64,000 bases of DNA from Mesonia mobilis DSM 19841. GTDB taxonomy: Bacteria > Bacteroidota > Bacteroidia > Flavobacteriales > Flavobacteriaceae. The notes beneath the pieces are model-generated. The model was not told the DNA's origin. It saw nothing but the letters and a program-made list of their open reading frames with translations, and did no database searches. The stretch lies in the NCBI RefSeq assembly GCF_000423405.1, contig NZ_KE384013.1:121705-185704 (forward strand), read 5' to 3'. Of the stretch, positions 41,869-50,248 are shown piece by piece (within the stretch, counting starts at the first letter, position 1; each line of letters starts with the position of its first letter). The translations under genes and the position numbers were made by a program.

Positions 41869-42750
41869 ATGCAACCAACAAAGACTTCCCCTTATCAAGT
41901 GAAGGGAACTGTTCAATTAGCCAAAAAATCGACGTTGGCCAAGTTAGAAACTTCAGATAAAAAATTAGAAAAACAACTTTCTCATCAACGAAAAAAACTA
42001 GCGGAATTTCAAGACCGTATGTATGCTCATGGAAAATATGCCGTACTAATCTGTATACAGGGTATGGATACTTCCGGCAAAGACAGTTTGATACGGGAAG
42101 TTTTTAAAGATCTAAATGCACGAGGAGTGGTGGTACATAGTTTTAAAACACCTTCAAAAAAAGAATTGCGACATGATTACCTGTGGCGGCATTATTTGGC
42201 TTTGCCCGAGAGGGGTAAATTTAGTGTTTTTAACCGTACCCATTATGAAAATGTATTGGTAACAAGGGTTCATCCAGAATATATTCTTTCAGAAAATATT
42301 CCCCATATAAATAAGGTCAGTGATATTTCTGAAAGATTTTGGAAACAGCGTTATCAAGAAATAAATAATTTTGAAGAGCACCTAACTCAAAATGGTACTT
42401 TGGTATTCAAATTTTTTCTGCATATTTCCAAAGAAGAACAACGGCAGCGATTATTGCGGAGATTGAATAAACCCAATAAAAATTGGAAATTTTCTTCTGG
42501 GGATTTAAAAGAACGGGCACTTTGGGAAAATTATCAAGAATGTTATGAAAAAGCTATTTCCCAAACCTCTACAGAAAATGCCCCCTGGTATATTATCCCT
42601 TCAGATAATAAAAAAGAAAGCAGGTTGATTTTAACCGAAATTCTTTTAGAAGAATTATCCAAACTTAAGGATGTTAAAGAACCCGAGTTGGACAAAGAAA
42701 CACAGATCAATCTTGATCTTTACAAGGAACAATTAAACAAAGAGTTGTAG
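41869..42750 (+). CDS. Polyphosphate kinase 2 family protein
   Basis: 293 residues from the ATG at 41869 (MQPTKTSPYQVKG). A TTG 13 codons upstream would add a hydrophobic stretch foreign to the family. PPK2 enzymes transfer phosphate between polyphosphate and nucleotides. The Walker A motif GMDTSGKDSLI and the lid and Walker B region (FNRTHYENVLVTRVHPEY) are present; the full P-loop kinase domain is intact. It is a single gene with its own flanking terminators. It uses CGG for Arg more than its neighbours, a weak hint of different origin. Confidence 0.92.
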   Translation: MQPTKTSPYQVKGTVQLAKKSTLAKLETSDKKLEKQLSHQRKKLAEFQDRMYAHGKYAVLICIQGMDTSGKDSLIREVFKDLNARGVVVHSFKTPSKKELRHDYLWRHYLALPERGKFSVFNRTHYENVLVTRVHPEYILSENIPHINKVSDISERFWKQRYQEINNFEEHLTQNGTLVFKFFLHISKEEQRQRLLRRLNKPNKNWKFSSGDLKERALWENYQECYEKAISQTSTENAPWYIIPSDNKKESRLILTEILLEELSKLKDVKEPELDKETQINLDLYKEQLNKEL

Positions 42751-42754
42751 AACA

Positions 42755-42783
42755 AAAAAACTCTTCGCTATGAAGAGTTTTTT
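42755..42783. terminator. Bidirectional terminator between PPK2 and the DUF4136 gene
   Basis: A perfect 12-base stem AAAAAACTCTTC/GAAGAGTTTTTT with a GCTAT loop lies between convergent genes. Confidence 0.9.
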
Positions 42784-42788
42784 ATCTG

Positions 42789-43328
42789 TTACTTTTTTTC
42801 ACCATCAGGGGGATAACGTTCTATAATTTTTTGAACCATTTCATTAATACGTTCAATTTTATCATCCATATCCATCGTTAGCGCTCCCGTTCCCATTCCT
42901 TGCCAAACCAATTCCATCGATTCTGCATCGATCAAATCAATGTACAAAGTACCTTCGGTAGTTCTCGAAACGGTGTTGTAACCATTACCCCAATACCAAG
43001 GGCTCCAGCCCCAACCGTACCCCCAACCAAAATTATTTTGGTAAATGTTTACGTTCTCTTTAGTCTTGGTAAAAATACTTACGAGCAAGTCAGGATTTTC
43101 CGACTTTGAGAATCCTTTTGCAGTCATTTCAGCTTCAATTGCACGTAAAATACGCTTCTTATCTAAATCTGAAACATCTGCTTTATCGATGCCCGGCTTG
43201 TAGAATGCAAAACTTTGGTATTGATTAAAGTTTGCTTCACGATCGTAGTCTGAAGCCACTCGTACCGAACTACATGAAGTTAGCACTAATAAAAAGGCTA
43301 ACGGAGCTAAAAAGTTTTTTATTTTCAT
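42789..43328 (-). CDS. DUF4136 lipoprotein
   Basis: 179 residues. The lipoprotein signal is MKIKNFLAPLAFLLVLTSC. The mature part matches DUF4136: VASDYDREANFNQYQSFAFY near the start, DLLVSIFTKTKENVN, an aromatic-rich loop (GWGYGWGWSPWYWG) and LYIDLIDAESMELVWQGMG. Outer-membrane or periplasmic anchoring is expected; the function is unknown. Confidence 0.88.
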   Translation of the reverse strand: MKIKNFLAPLAFLLVLTSCSSVRVASDYDREANFNQYQSFAFYKPGIDKADVSDLDKKRILRAIEAEMTAKGFSKSENPDLLVSIFTKTKENVNIYQNNFGWGYGWGWSPWYWGNGYNTVSRTTEGTLYIDLIDAESMELVWQGMGTGALTMDMDDKIERINEMVQKIIERYPPDGEKK

Positions 43329-43343
43329 AACAAATTGTTTTAG

Positions 43344-43438
43344 GACGTTCGGGCGGGCTCTCGCGAGTCGCTTTTTTATTTTGTTTAAATCAACGAAACA
43401 AAAAGAGCTTCAACAAATCGCTCCATCCCTAACGCAGG
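43344..43438. repeat. GCGTTAGGGAT-type repeat between DUF4136 and hutU
   Basis: Read on the minus strand it begins GCGTTAGGGATGGAGCG and ends GCGAGAGCCCGCCCGAACGTC (shown as GCGAGAGCCC then GCCCGAACGTC). The ends recall the elements at 31910 and 35898, but the centre differs. It fills almost the whole 111-base gap and touches the hutU stop codon. Confidence 0.65.
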
Positions 43439-43439
43439 G

Positions 43440-45419
43440 TTAACTTAGCAAGCTCGGGTCTACTTTGTTGGGCAGAGTTACTTTTAAATTAGGCTCGTTA
43501 TCCATCGCTCGTTTAATAGCAAAAATGGCTTCATCATTTCTAGCCCAAGATCTTCTGGAAATTCCGTTGTTTACATCCCAAAAAAGCATTGACTCTAAGC
43601 GTCTTGCAGCATCTATACTACCATCAAGAAGCATACCAAAACCACCATTAATCACTTCTCCCCAACCAACGCCGCCGCCGTTGTGAATACTTACCCAAGT
43701 TGCACCTCTAAAGCTATCACCAATCACATTTTGTATCGCCATATCTGCGGTAAAGCGACTACCATCGTAAATATTAGAAGTTTCACGATAAGGAGAATCT
43801 GTACCAGAAACATCGTGATGATCTCTACCTAACACTACCGGACCAATTTTACCGGTTTTAATCGCTTCGTTAAAAGCCTTGGCAATTTTTATTCTTCCTT
43901 CAGCATCTGCATATAAAATTCGCGCTTGAGAACCAACCACGAGTTTGTTTTCTTGTGCACCTTTGATCCAAGTGATATTATCCTGCATTTGCTGCTGAAT
44001 TTCTTCCGGAGCGTCTTTTTTCAATTCTTCTAGAACCGAAGTTGCAATTTCATCGGTTTTCAATAAATCTTCAGCTTTCCCTGAAGTACAAACCCATCTA
44101 AACGGCCCAAAACCATAATCGAAACACATAGGTCCCATAATGTCTTGCACGTAACTTGGGTATTTAAAGTTTTTGCCGTCTTTACTCATAATATCTGCTC
44201 CGGCGCGAGAGGCTTCTAGTAAGAACGCATTTCCGTAGTCAAAAAAGTAAGTTCCTTTAGCGGTATGCTTGTTAATTGCATCTGCCTGGCGTTTTAAACT
44301 GCGCTGCACTTCTTTTTTAAACTGCTCAGGATTGTTGGCCATCATTTCATTAGCTTCTTCATAAGAAAGGCCAACCGGATAATAACCACCCGCCCAAGGA
44401 TTGTGTAATGAAGTTTGATCGCTACCTAAGTCGATATGCAGGTTTTCTTCATCAAACTTTTCCCATACGTCAACGATATTTCCGGCATAGGCGATCGAAA
44501 TGGTTTCTTTATCTTCCTGTGCTTTTCGCACTCGAATCACCAAATCCTCTACATCTTCAATGACTTCTTTTACCCAACCTTGTGAATGTCTTGTTTGGGT
44601 AGCTTTTGGGTTTACTTCTGCACAAACCGTTACACAACCGGCAATATCACCGGCTTTAGGTTGCGCGCCACTCATCCCACCAAGTCCGGAGGTTACAAAA
44701 AGTCCGCCTTTAGGTTCTTTTTTAATTTTTCTAAATCCGTTAAGAACAGTGATCGTAGTTCCGTGAACAATACCTTGCGGACCGATATACATATAACTTC
44801 CAGCAGTCATTTGTCCGTACTGAGTCACGCCAAGCGCGTTGAATTTTTCCCAATCGTCGGGTTGTGAGTAATTTGGGATCATCATTCCGTTGGTAACGAC
44901 TACTCTTGGCGCATCTTTATGTGAAGGGAATAAGCCCAATGGGTGACCGCTGTACATCGCCAGCGTTTGCTCATCGGTCATCTCGGCTAAATATTTCATC
45001 GTTAATAAATACTGCGCCCAGTTCTGAAAAACTGCTCCGTTACCGCCATAAGTAATCAATTCGTGCGGATGTTGCGCTACCGCATAATCCAAGTTATTTT
45101 GGATCATTAGCATAATGGCTTTCGCCTGTTGACTTTCACCCGGATATTCATCGATAGGACGTGCGTACATTTTGTAATCGGGACGAAAGCGATACATGTA
45201 AATTCTTCCGTAGGTTTCTAATTCTTCTTTGAACTCAGGAAGTAAGGTGGCGTGATGTTGAGGTTCAAAATAGCGTAATGCGTTTTGCAGTGCCAATTTT
45301 TTCTCGTCTTCCGATAAGATTTCTTTTCGCTTCGGTGCGTGATTTATAGTGGTATCGAATTCTTTCTTAGGAGGTAATTCGTTGGGAATTCCTTGTAATA
45401 GGGTTTGTTTGAAATTCAT
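43440..45419 (-). CDS. hutU: Urocanate hydratase
   Basis: 659 residues, the long form usual in Bacteroidota. It converts urocanate to imidazolone propionate in histidine breakdown, using tightly bound NAD. The NAD-binding stretch LFVTSGLGGMSGAQPKAGDI, the SDQTSLHNPWAGGYYPVGLS segment and DHHDVSGTDSPYRETS are present. Other hut genes are absent from the window. The first codons are preceded by a 7-base tandem repeat tract that may affect its promoter or leader. Confidence 0.96.
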   Translation of the reverse strand: MNFKQTLLQGIPNELPPKKEFDTTINHAPKRKEILSEDEKKLALQNALRYFEPQHHATLLPEFKEELETYGRIYMYRFRPDYKMYARPIDEYPGESQQAKAIMLMIQNNLDYAVAQHPHELITYGGNGAVFQNWAQYLLTMKYLAEMTDEQTLAMYSGHPLGLFPSHKDAPRVVVTNGMMIPNYSQPDDWEKFNALGVTQYGQMTAGSYMYIGPQGIVHGTTITVLNGFRKIKKEPKGGLFVTSGLGGMSGAQPKAGDIAGCVTVCAEVNPKATQTRHSQGWVKEVIEDVEDLVIRVRKAQEDKETISIAYAGNIVDVWEKFDEENLHIDLGSDQTSLHNPWAGGYYPVGLSYEEANEMMANNPEQFKKEVQRSLKRQADAINKHTAKGTYFFDYGNAFLLEASRAGADIMSKDGKNFKYPSYVQDIMGPMCFDYGFGPFRWVCTSGKAEDLLKTDEIATSVLEELKKDAPEEIQQQMQDNITWIKGAQENKLVVGSQARILYADAEGRIKIAKAFNEAIKTGKIGPVVLGRDHHDVSGTDSPYRETSNIYDGSRFTADMAIQNVIGDSFRGATWVSIHNGGGVGWGEVINGGFGMLLDGSIDAARRLESMLFWDVNNGISRRSWARNDEAIFAIKRAMDNEPNLKVTLPNKVDPSLLS

Positions 45420-45430
45420 AACTTATTTTT

Positions 45431-45907
45431 CAGTGTTCAGTGTTCAGTGTTCAGTGTTCAGTGTTCAGTGTTCAGTGTTCAGTGAGGTGATTTTACGCCA
45501 AATTTGTATGGGTTAAGAATCATATAATTGATAAGTTTTCCAACTTCTTCACTTTTATTGAGTAACTCTTGATAAAGAGTTTCGTTGATATAATTACATC
45601 GATAGGCAAATTCTATCCAGACCTGTGTTTCTGCATTTTCAGCATCAGAATCTGTAAGCTTACTCTTAAAATATTTTGGGTAAGGTCGTTTACGATAAGC
45701 TTCAGCTAAATTTGCAGTAACGCTTCTAGAAGATCTTCTTACTTGATCTGTTAAAGAATAGACTTCTTCTTTTGGGAATTTTTTAGAGATTTCAAAAATT
45801 TTCATAGCTAAATCGATTGATTTTTTATAGGCCAATAAGTCCTGAAATTTCATAAATATTAATTTTATTGATAGAACATTTAACTGTTTACTGCCAACTG
45901 AATACTA
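45431..45907 (-). repeat. Element E: period-7 inverted arms, one arm a perfect 7-base tandem repeat
   Basis: The left arm (45431-45484) is CAGTGTT repeated 7.7 times without error. The right arm (45881-45907), read on the opposite strand, is AGTATTC AGTTGGC AGTAAAC AGTTA, keeping AGT and C at a 7-base period. Every AGT/C position can pair with the left arm. The left arm overlaps the end of the small gene; the right arm overlaps the stop codon of the next gene. Confidence 0.85.
45479..45853 (-). CDS. Four-helix-bundle protein (23S rRNA intervening-sequence family), copy E
   Basis: 124 residues, helical. It has YSLTDQVRRSSRSVTANLAE, very close to the family consensus, then AYRKRPYPKYFKSKL. It lies between the DUF5522 gene and hutU, in their orientation, and its last codons run into the CAGTGTT repeat. 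Its C-terminus may therefore vary with repeat number. Function unknown. Confidence 0.88.
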   Translation of the reverse strand: MKFQDLLAYKKSIDLAMKIFEISKKFPKEEVYSLTDQVRRSSRSVTANLAEAYRKRPYPKYFKSKLTDSDAENAETQVWIEFAYRCNYINETLYQELLNKSEEVGKLINYMILNPYKFGVKSPH

Positions 45908-46057
45908 TTCTCTATTCTTATCATAACCATAAGGGCAATGTCTGCAACCGCTTTTGCAGCAATAACCACGTTTTAAATGGTATTGCTCGGTGAAACAACG
46001 GTAACCCTCGGGGGTTAAGTAATAATCTCCTTCTTCTATGGGAATGCGTTTACTCAT
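45905..46057 (-). CDS. DUF5522-like small Cys-rich protein
   Basis: 50 residues. It has an ATG start and TAG stop with the sequence pattern GDYYLTPEGYRCFTEQYHLK then RGYCCKSGCRHCPYGYDK. The Cys arrangement (CC, C, C with a C earlier) suggests a small metal site. This matches the DUF5522 family of short proteins, many with a RGxCCxxxCRHCPY core. It is too conserved in pattern to be chance. The right arm of element E begins at its stop codon. Confidence 0.85.
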   Translation of the reverse strand: MSKRIPIEEGDYYLTPEGYRCFTEQYHLKRGYCCKSGCRHCPYGYDKNRE

Positions 46058-46097
46058 AATTATTCCCAAAAATAAGGATTAAATTTTGGAAATATGT

Positions 46098-46129
46098 AAA
46101 TAAAAAACCTTCCTGAGTGAGGAAGGTTT
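46098..46129 (-). terminator. Terminator after the PA14-type gene
   Basis: A perfect 10-base stem AAACCTTCCT/AGGAAGGTTT with a GAGTG loop has an A-rich run on its left that reads as a U-run for minus-strand transcripts. Confidence 0.85.
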
Positions 46130-46152
46130 GATTATTTGTAAAATTTATGTTT

Positions 46153-47568
46153 TTATTCAATTATAAAACTTTGCGCGTTGATCACACCAGAATTTCCGTC
46201 TGGGTTTGTTCCCCAAGAAAAAGAAAAGGTTTGGCTTCCTGCATTTTCGTAAAACCAAAACTCAAATTTATGTTTTCCTTTAGCTAGATTAGTTGCGCCA
46301 GATACAGCATTTGCAGAAGAATCATTCCAAGCACCTACTACCAAAGAACCATCTATATATAATCTAGAACCATCATCAGAGTTTAGATTGAAATTAAATG
46401 TACCGGAGGTTTTAACTTCATAAGTTCCGGTAATTTTAATGACGAAACCATTTTCAACTCCGGTAGGTTGCATAGTACTCATAGCATTTGCAGAATTTAA
46501 TAAGCCTGTATAATAACCAGATTTATCTATAGTTTCTGTATATCTTATTGTATTTATACTTGGTGATGCTTGCGGAGTTATATCGTAAGAGTAATATTGC
46601 ATTCCTGTATTGGCTACATCTTTGGTAGAATAAAGTCTGTTCCATTGACTATTGTCCCAAAAGTAAAAACCTTCGGTCACATTTTGTGGTGAAGTTCCTG
46701 CCGTTGCAGTATTGTAAACTAAAAGACCATCAGTTTCTGTTCCTGCAACAGTCGAAACATCTACTGTACTGGTAAGTGCCACTCGATTAATAAGTAAACC
46801 TTGATTGGTTGTGCCTAAATCTAATAAAGCACTTATGCTAGGGTTGGTATTATTAATACCTACAGAGTTCCCGGTTTTTAGATTAATATTATCTCTATCG
46901 CCAATATTACCGTTAGTAGCACCATCGTTAGCTACACCAATTTCTAATAAACCATTTTCACTAGTAGAACCTGTACCTCCGTCATCAGAATAAGCAATAT
47001 AACCGTAATCGGTAGGGTCGAAAGCACTTGGGAAAACAATAGAAGATGTTCCTGAGGTATTACCATGCTCAATATAAATGGTTCCGTTGGTTGCAGAAGC
47101 AGGAGTTCCTGTAGCTTCATAAATATGTAAAGTACCGTTAAGTGAACTCTGACTTTGACCAATACCAATACCTACCTTACCCTTAGTATAAATATTATCT
47201 GAAATGTTTGAAGCGCGAGAAGTTGAGTTTGTTTTCGCCCAATCTCTATCAAAATCTAATTCAGAATTAATACGAACCCATTGAGTATCTTGCCAATAGT
47301 AAAAACTTGGTTCTACGCCACTAGTTCCTGTAGTTGTTGCGGTATTATAAATTAAAGTACCGTTTGCTAAATTATTGTCTTGAGTATTTGGGTTTGTAAC
47401 CGGGGCAGCTTCAATTTTACTGGTAAGCGCAATACGAGGAATTAAAATTCCTGAATTTGAACTTGTAATGTCTAATGCAGCTTCAGGATTTTCTGTGTTT
47501 ATACCCACCTGAGCATTAATTAAATTCGTGAAACCTAAAATTAGGGTAATTATATAGAATTTTTTCAT
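46153..47568 (-). CDS. Secreted protein with tail-fibre-like repeats and C-terminal PA14-like domain
   Basis: 471 residues. A signal peptide (cut near LINAQ) is followed by VGINTENPEAALDI and two copies of a block with SGILIPRIALTS/QGLLINRVALTS and GTLIYNTATT/GLLVYNTATA, ending in FYYWQDTQWVRI/FYFWDNSQWNRL. This is the common Flavobacterial surface-protein block seen with phage-tail-like repeats. The last ~140 residues form a PA14-like domain (FNFNLNSDDGSRLYIDGSLV, GKHKFEFWFYE), probably carbohydrate binding. A homologous gene lies four bases upstream. Confidence 0.8.
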   Translation of the reverse strand: MKKFYIITLILGFTNLINAQVGINTENPEAALDITSSNSGILIPRIALTSKIEAAPVTNPNTQDNNLANGTLIYNTATTTGTSGVEPSFYYWQDTQWVRINSELDFDRDWAKTNSTSRASNISDNIYTKGKVGIGIGQSQSSLNGTLHIYEATGTPASATNGTIYIEHGNTSGTSSIVFPSAFDPTDYGYIAYSDDGGTGSTSENGLLEIGVANDGATNGNIGDRDNINLKTGNSVGINNTNPSISALLDLGTTNQGLLINRVALTSTVDVSTVAGTETDGLLVYNTATAGTSPQNVTEGFYFWDNSQWNRLYSTKDVANTGMQYYSYDITPQASPSINTIRYTETIDKSGYYTGLLNSANAMSTMQPTGVENGFVIKITGTYEVKTSGTFNFNLNSDDGSRLYIDGSLVVGAWNDSSANAVSGATNLAKGKHKFEFWFYENAGSQTFSFSWGTNPDGNSGVINAQSFIIE

Positions 47569-47571
47569 AGC

Positions 47572-49005
47572 TTATTTTTCGATTATAAATTGTTGAGCAT
47601 TGATGGTTCCGGTATTTCCGTCGGGATTAGAACCCCAAGAGAATGTGAAATTGTTAGGTCCATTATATTCAAAATACCAGAATTCAAAATCGTGTTTTCC
47701 TTTTGCAAGATAAACTGATCCTGAAGCATTAAGGCCTCCAGATCCGGCAACTTGCCAATTGCTTAAAACCAAAGCACCATCAACATATATTCTTGCTCCA
47801 TCGTCAGAATTTGAAGTGAAATTAAATGTGCCGGCATTATTAACAACATAGGTGCCGGAGATTTTTATTGTATATCCATTTCCATCGGAGCTAGGATTCA
47901 TAGTAGTTAGCGCAGCAGAAGAACTTAAATTTCCGGTATAGTTTCCAGATTTAGAGATTACATTATTTACCTCGATCGTACTCACATTAGGGTTAGTCAA
48001 CTCATCAGTGTCATAAGAATAATACTGCACACCTTTTTGATAATTTGTGCTCCCATAATTTGCTTGTAGGGCAACACGATTCCATTGGCTGTTATCCCAA
48101 TAATAAAATCCTTCGGTAACATTTTGGGGTGAAGTACCTGCGGTCGCTGTATTGTAAACAATTAATCCGTCGGGTTCTGTTCCAGCAATCGTATTGGTAT
48201 CTGTTCGACTCGTAAGACTAACCCGATTAATTAAAATACCTTGATTGGTAGTTCCTAGATCTAAAGAAGCACTTGAACTCGGGTTGGTAGTATTTATCCC
48301 AACAGAATTTGAAGATTTAAAATTAATATTGTCGCGGTATCCCGTATAGCCGTTACTGGCCCCATCGTTAAGGCCTGCAATTTCTAGCATACTATTTTCA
48401 TCTCCGCCAATAGAATTATTATCTATATAAGAGATATAAGCATAATCAGAATTGTAATTATTTATACTCTTAAATGCAATTGAAGAAGAACCGCCATCAT
48501 CTCCGTGTTCTAAATAAAGACTTCCTGCAGAGGCAGATGGAGTAGTACCGGTAGCTTCGTAAATATGCAATTTTCCTTTTAGATCTTAGGTATTTGCTCC
48601 TGTACCAATACCCACTTGCCCATTAGTAAAAATGTTGTTGGCTAAAGAGTTTGGTGATGTGCTTGAATTTAAATTATACCAATCTGCATTTGTAGGCGTA
48701 CTTGTACTAACTTTAATCCAATACCCAAAGAACCAGCTATAAATACCGGGAGATACAGCAGTTGTACCAGTTGTTGTTGAAGTATTATAAATTAAGGTCG
48801 TGTTAATTACAGATGATGTACCTGTATTAGGGTCAATTACCGGAGCTGCCAGATCATTTTGCGTTAAAGCAATACGAGGAAACAAAATTCCTGCATTTTG
48901 CGATTTCACATCTAATTCTGCCTCCGGTTCCGTTGTTCCAATTCCAATTTGAGCAACTACCGAAATTGAAAAAATGAATAAGAGAGTGGGTAAAATTTTA
49001 TGCAT
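47572..49005 (-). pseudogene. Paralogue of the PA14-type gene interrupted by an in-frame stop
   Basis: The frame encodes the same architecture as its downstream neighbour (signal peptide cut near SVVAQ, ALDV-type start, NRVSLTS block, C-terminal PA14-like domain with SDDGARIYVDGALV). A TAA at 48586-48588 interrupts it after VGIGTGANT. The frame is unchanged on both sides and the following KGKLHIYEATGT aligns with the paralogue, so only one codon differs. Without the stop it would be 477 codons against 471 in the neighbour. It could be a true nonsense mutation or a sequencing error; the C-terminal fragment alone has only a TTG start and no signal peptide. Confidence 0.8.
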
Positions 49006-49339
49006 AGTGGGGTAAAAAAATTAGGCGTCAAAAGTAGTTATCTAAAACGTTTAAATAGCTAATTATTAGTTTTTTTCGATTAAAAACTAAGCGTTTCGAT
49101 AAACGGTAATTTTTTATGCTGAAGGGGTAGTTTTATTGGTCTCAGAAATGGGTTTAAAACCCTGCAATTTTATTGCAGTACTTTAGTAATGCGAAAAAAT
49201 ATGTGTAATTTGCTTGAAATATTTCGTGTTGACAGTTTTTAAATAATAGGACTTTCAGTCCTTAGTCAGGACCAACCTCTGCACTTTTAGTGCAGAGTGA
49301 TTTAGTAAGAAATGATTTAATTTTGTTTGACTTAATGTT
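49006..49339. other. Gene-free gap with three short-loop hairpins
   Basis: In 334 bases without an ORF three perfect hairpins stand out: CTGCAAT/ATTGCAG with loop TTT (49162-49178), AGGACT/AGTCCT with loop TTC (49248-49262) and CTCTGCACT/AGTGCAGAG with loop TTT (49277-49297). None has a T-run. A possible minus-strand -7 element TACTTTTG lies at 49029-49036, 24 bases before the PA14 pseudogene start. Confidence 0.65.
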
Positions 49340-50248
49340 ATGATAAAAACACCTCAACAAAAACTTAATATCCAAAATGAATTTTCTGCAGAGCTTTACA
49401 TTAGGCGCGAAGATTTATTGCATCCGTTTGTGTCTGGAAATAAATTTAGAAAACTGAAATACAATTTACTTGAGGCTGAAAAAACTCAGAAAGAAACTAT
49501 CGTGACTTTTGGTGGAGCATTTTCAAACCATATTGCAGCAACAGCAGCAGCTTGCCAAGAACGAGGTTTAAAAAGCATCGGAATTATTCGTGGGGAAGAA
49601 TTAGCCGAAAATTTAGAGCAAACGCTTGCCGGAAATCCAACTTTACGATTTGCTCAACAATGCGGGATGCAGTTCAAATTTGTAAGTAGAACTGTTTATC
49701 GAGAAAAAAACAATGCACCATTTATTAACGAACTAGAAAGTGAGTTTCCTAATAGTTTTATTGTTCCCGAAGGCGGAACCAACGAGTTAGCGGTGAAAGG
49801 ATGTGAAGAAATTCTCACAGAACAAGACGAAAAATTCGATATAATTTGTTGCCCCGTCGGTACTGGCGGAACAATTTCAGGATTGATCAATGCTTCAAAA
49901 AAACATCAAAAAATTTTAGGTTTTCCTGCCTTAAAAGGTGATTTTTTACAAAAAGAAATCGATAAATTTGCTGAAAAAAACAATTACGAACTTATACTAG
50001 ATTATCATTTTGGCGGTTATGCAAAAGTAAATGTGGAGTTAATCGAATTTATTAATAAGTTTAACGAAGAAAATAACATTCCGTTAGATCCAATTTATAC
50101 CGGTAAAATGGTATTTGGGATTTTTGATCTATTGAAAAAAGGAAAATTTAATAACAAAAAAGTGCTAATGATTCATACCGGCGGTTTACAAGGAATCGAA
50201 GGCATGAATTTACAATTAGCCAAGAAAAATTTACCCCTTATTAAATGA
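49340..50248 (+). CDS. ACC deaminase/D-cysteine desulfhydrase family PLP enzyme
   Basis: 302 residues. The PLP lysine lies in HPFVSGNKFRKLKYNLLEAE; TFGGAFSNHIAATAAACQ and IVPEGGTNELAVKG complete the fold-type II site, and CCPVGTGGTISGLI binds the cofactor phosphate. Most bacterial members of this group act on D-cysteine; true ACC deaminases are fewer. The substrate is not settled here. It overlaps the following gene by four bases. Confidence 0.88.
   Translation: MIKTPQQKLNIQNEFSAELYIRREDLLHPFVSGNKFRKLKYNLLEAEKTQKETIVTFGGAFSNHIAATAAACQERGLKSIGIIRGEELAENLEQTLAGNPTLRFAQQCGMQFKFVSRTVYREKNNAPFINELESEFPNSFIVPEGGTNELAVKGCEEILTEQDEKFDIICCPVGTGGTISGLINASKKHQKILGFPALKGDFLQKEIDKFAEKNNYELILDYHFGGYAKVNVELIEFINKFNEENNIPLDPIYTGKMVFGIFDLLKKGKFNNKKVLMIHTGGLQGIEGMNLQLAKKNLPLIK

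Noticed and set aside
45431-45484. CAGTGTT tract as a CRISPR array
   Set aside because: The unit is 7 bases with no spacers and no cas genes are in the window.
26775-45853. Four-helix-bundle genes as diversity-generating retroelement accessory genes
   Set aside because: No reverse transcriptase, template repeat or variable repeat is present anywhere in the window.
26775-45853. Four-helix-bundle genes as true 23S rRNA intervening sequences
   Set aside because: No rRNA sequence is nearby; all five lie between protein genes.
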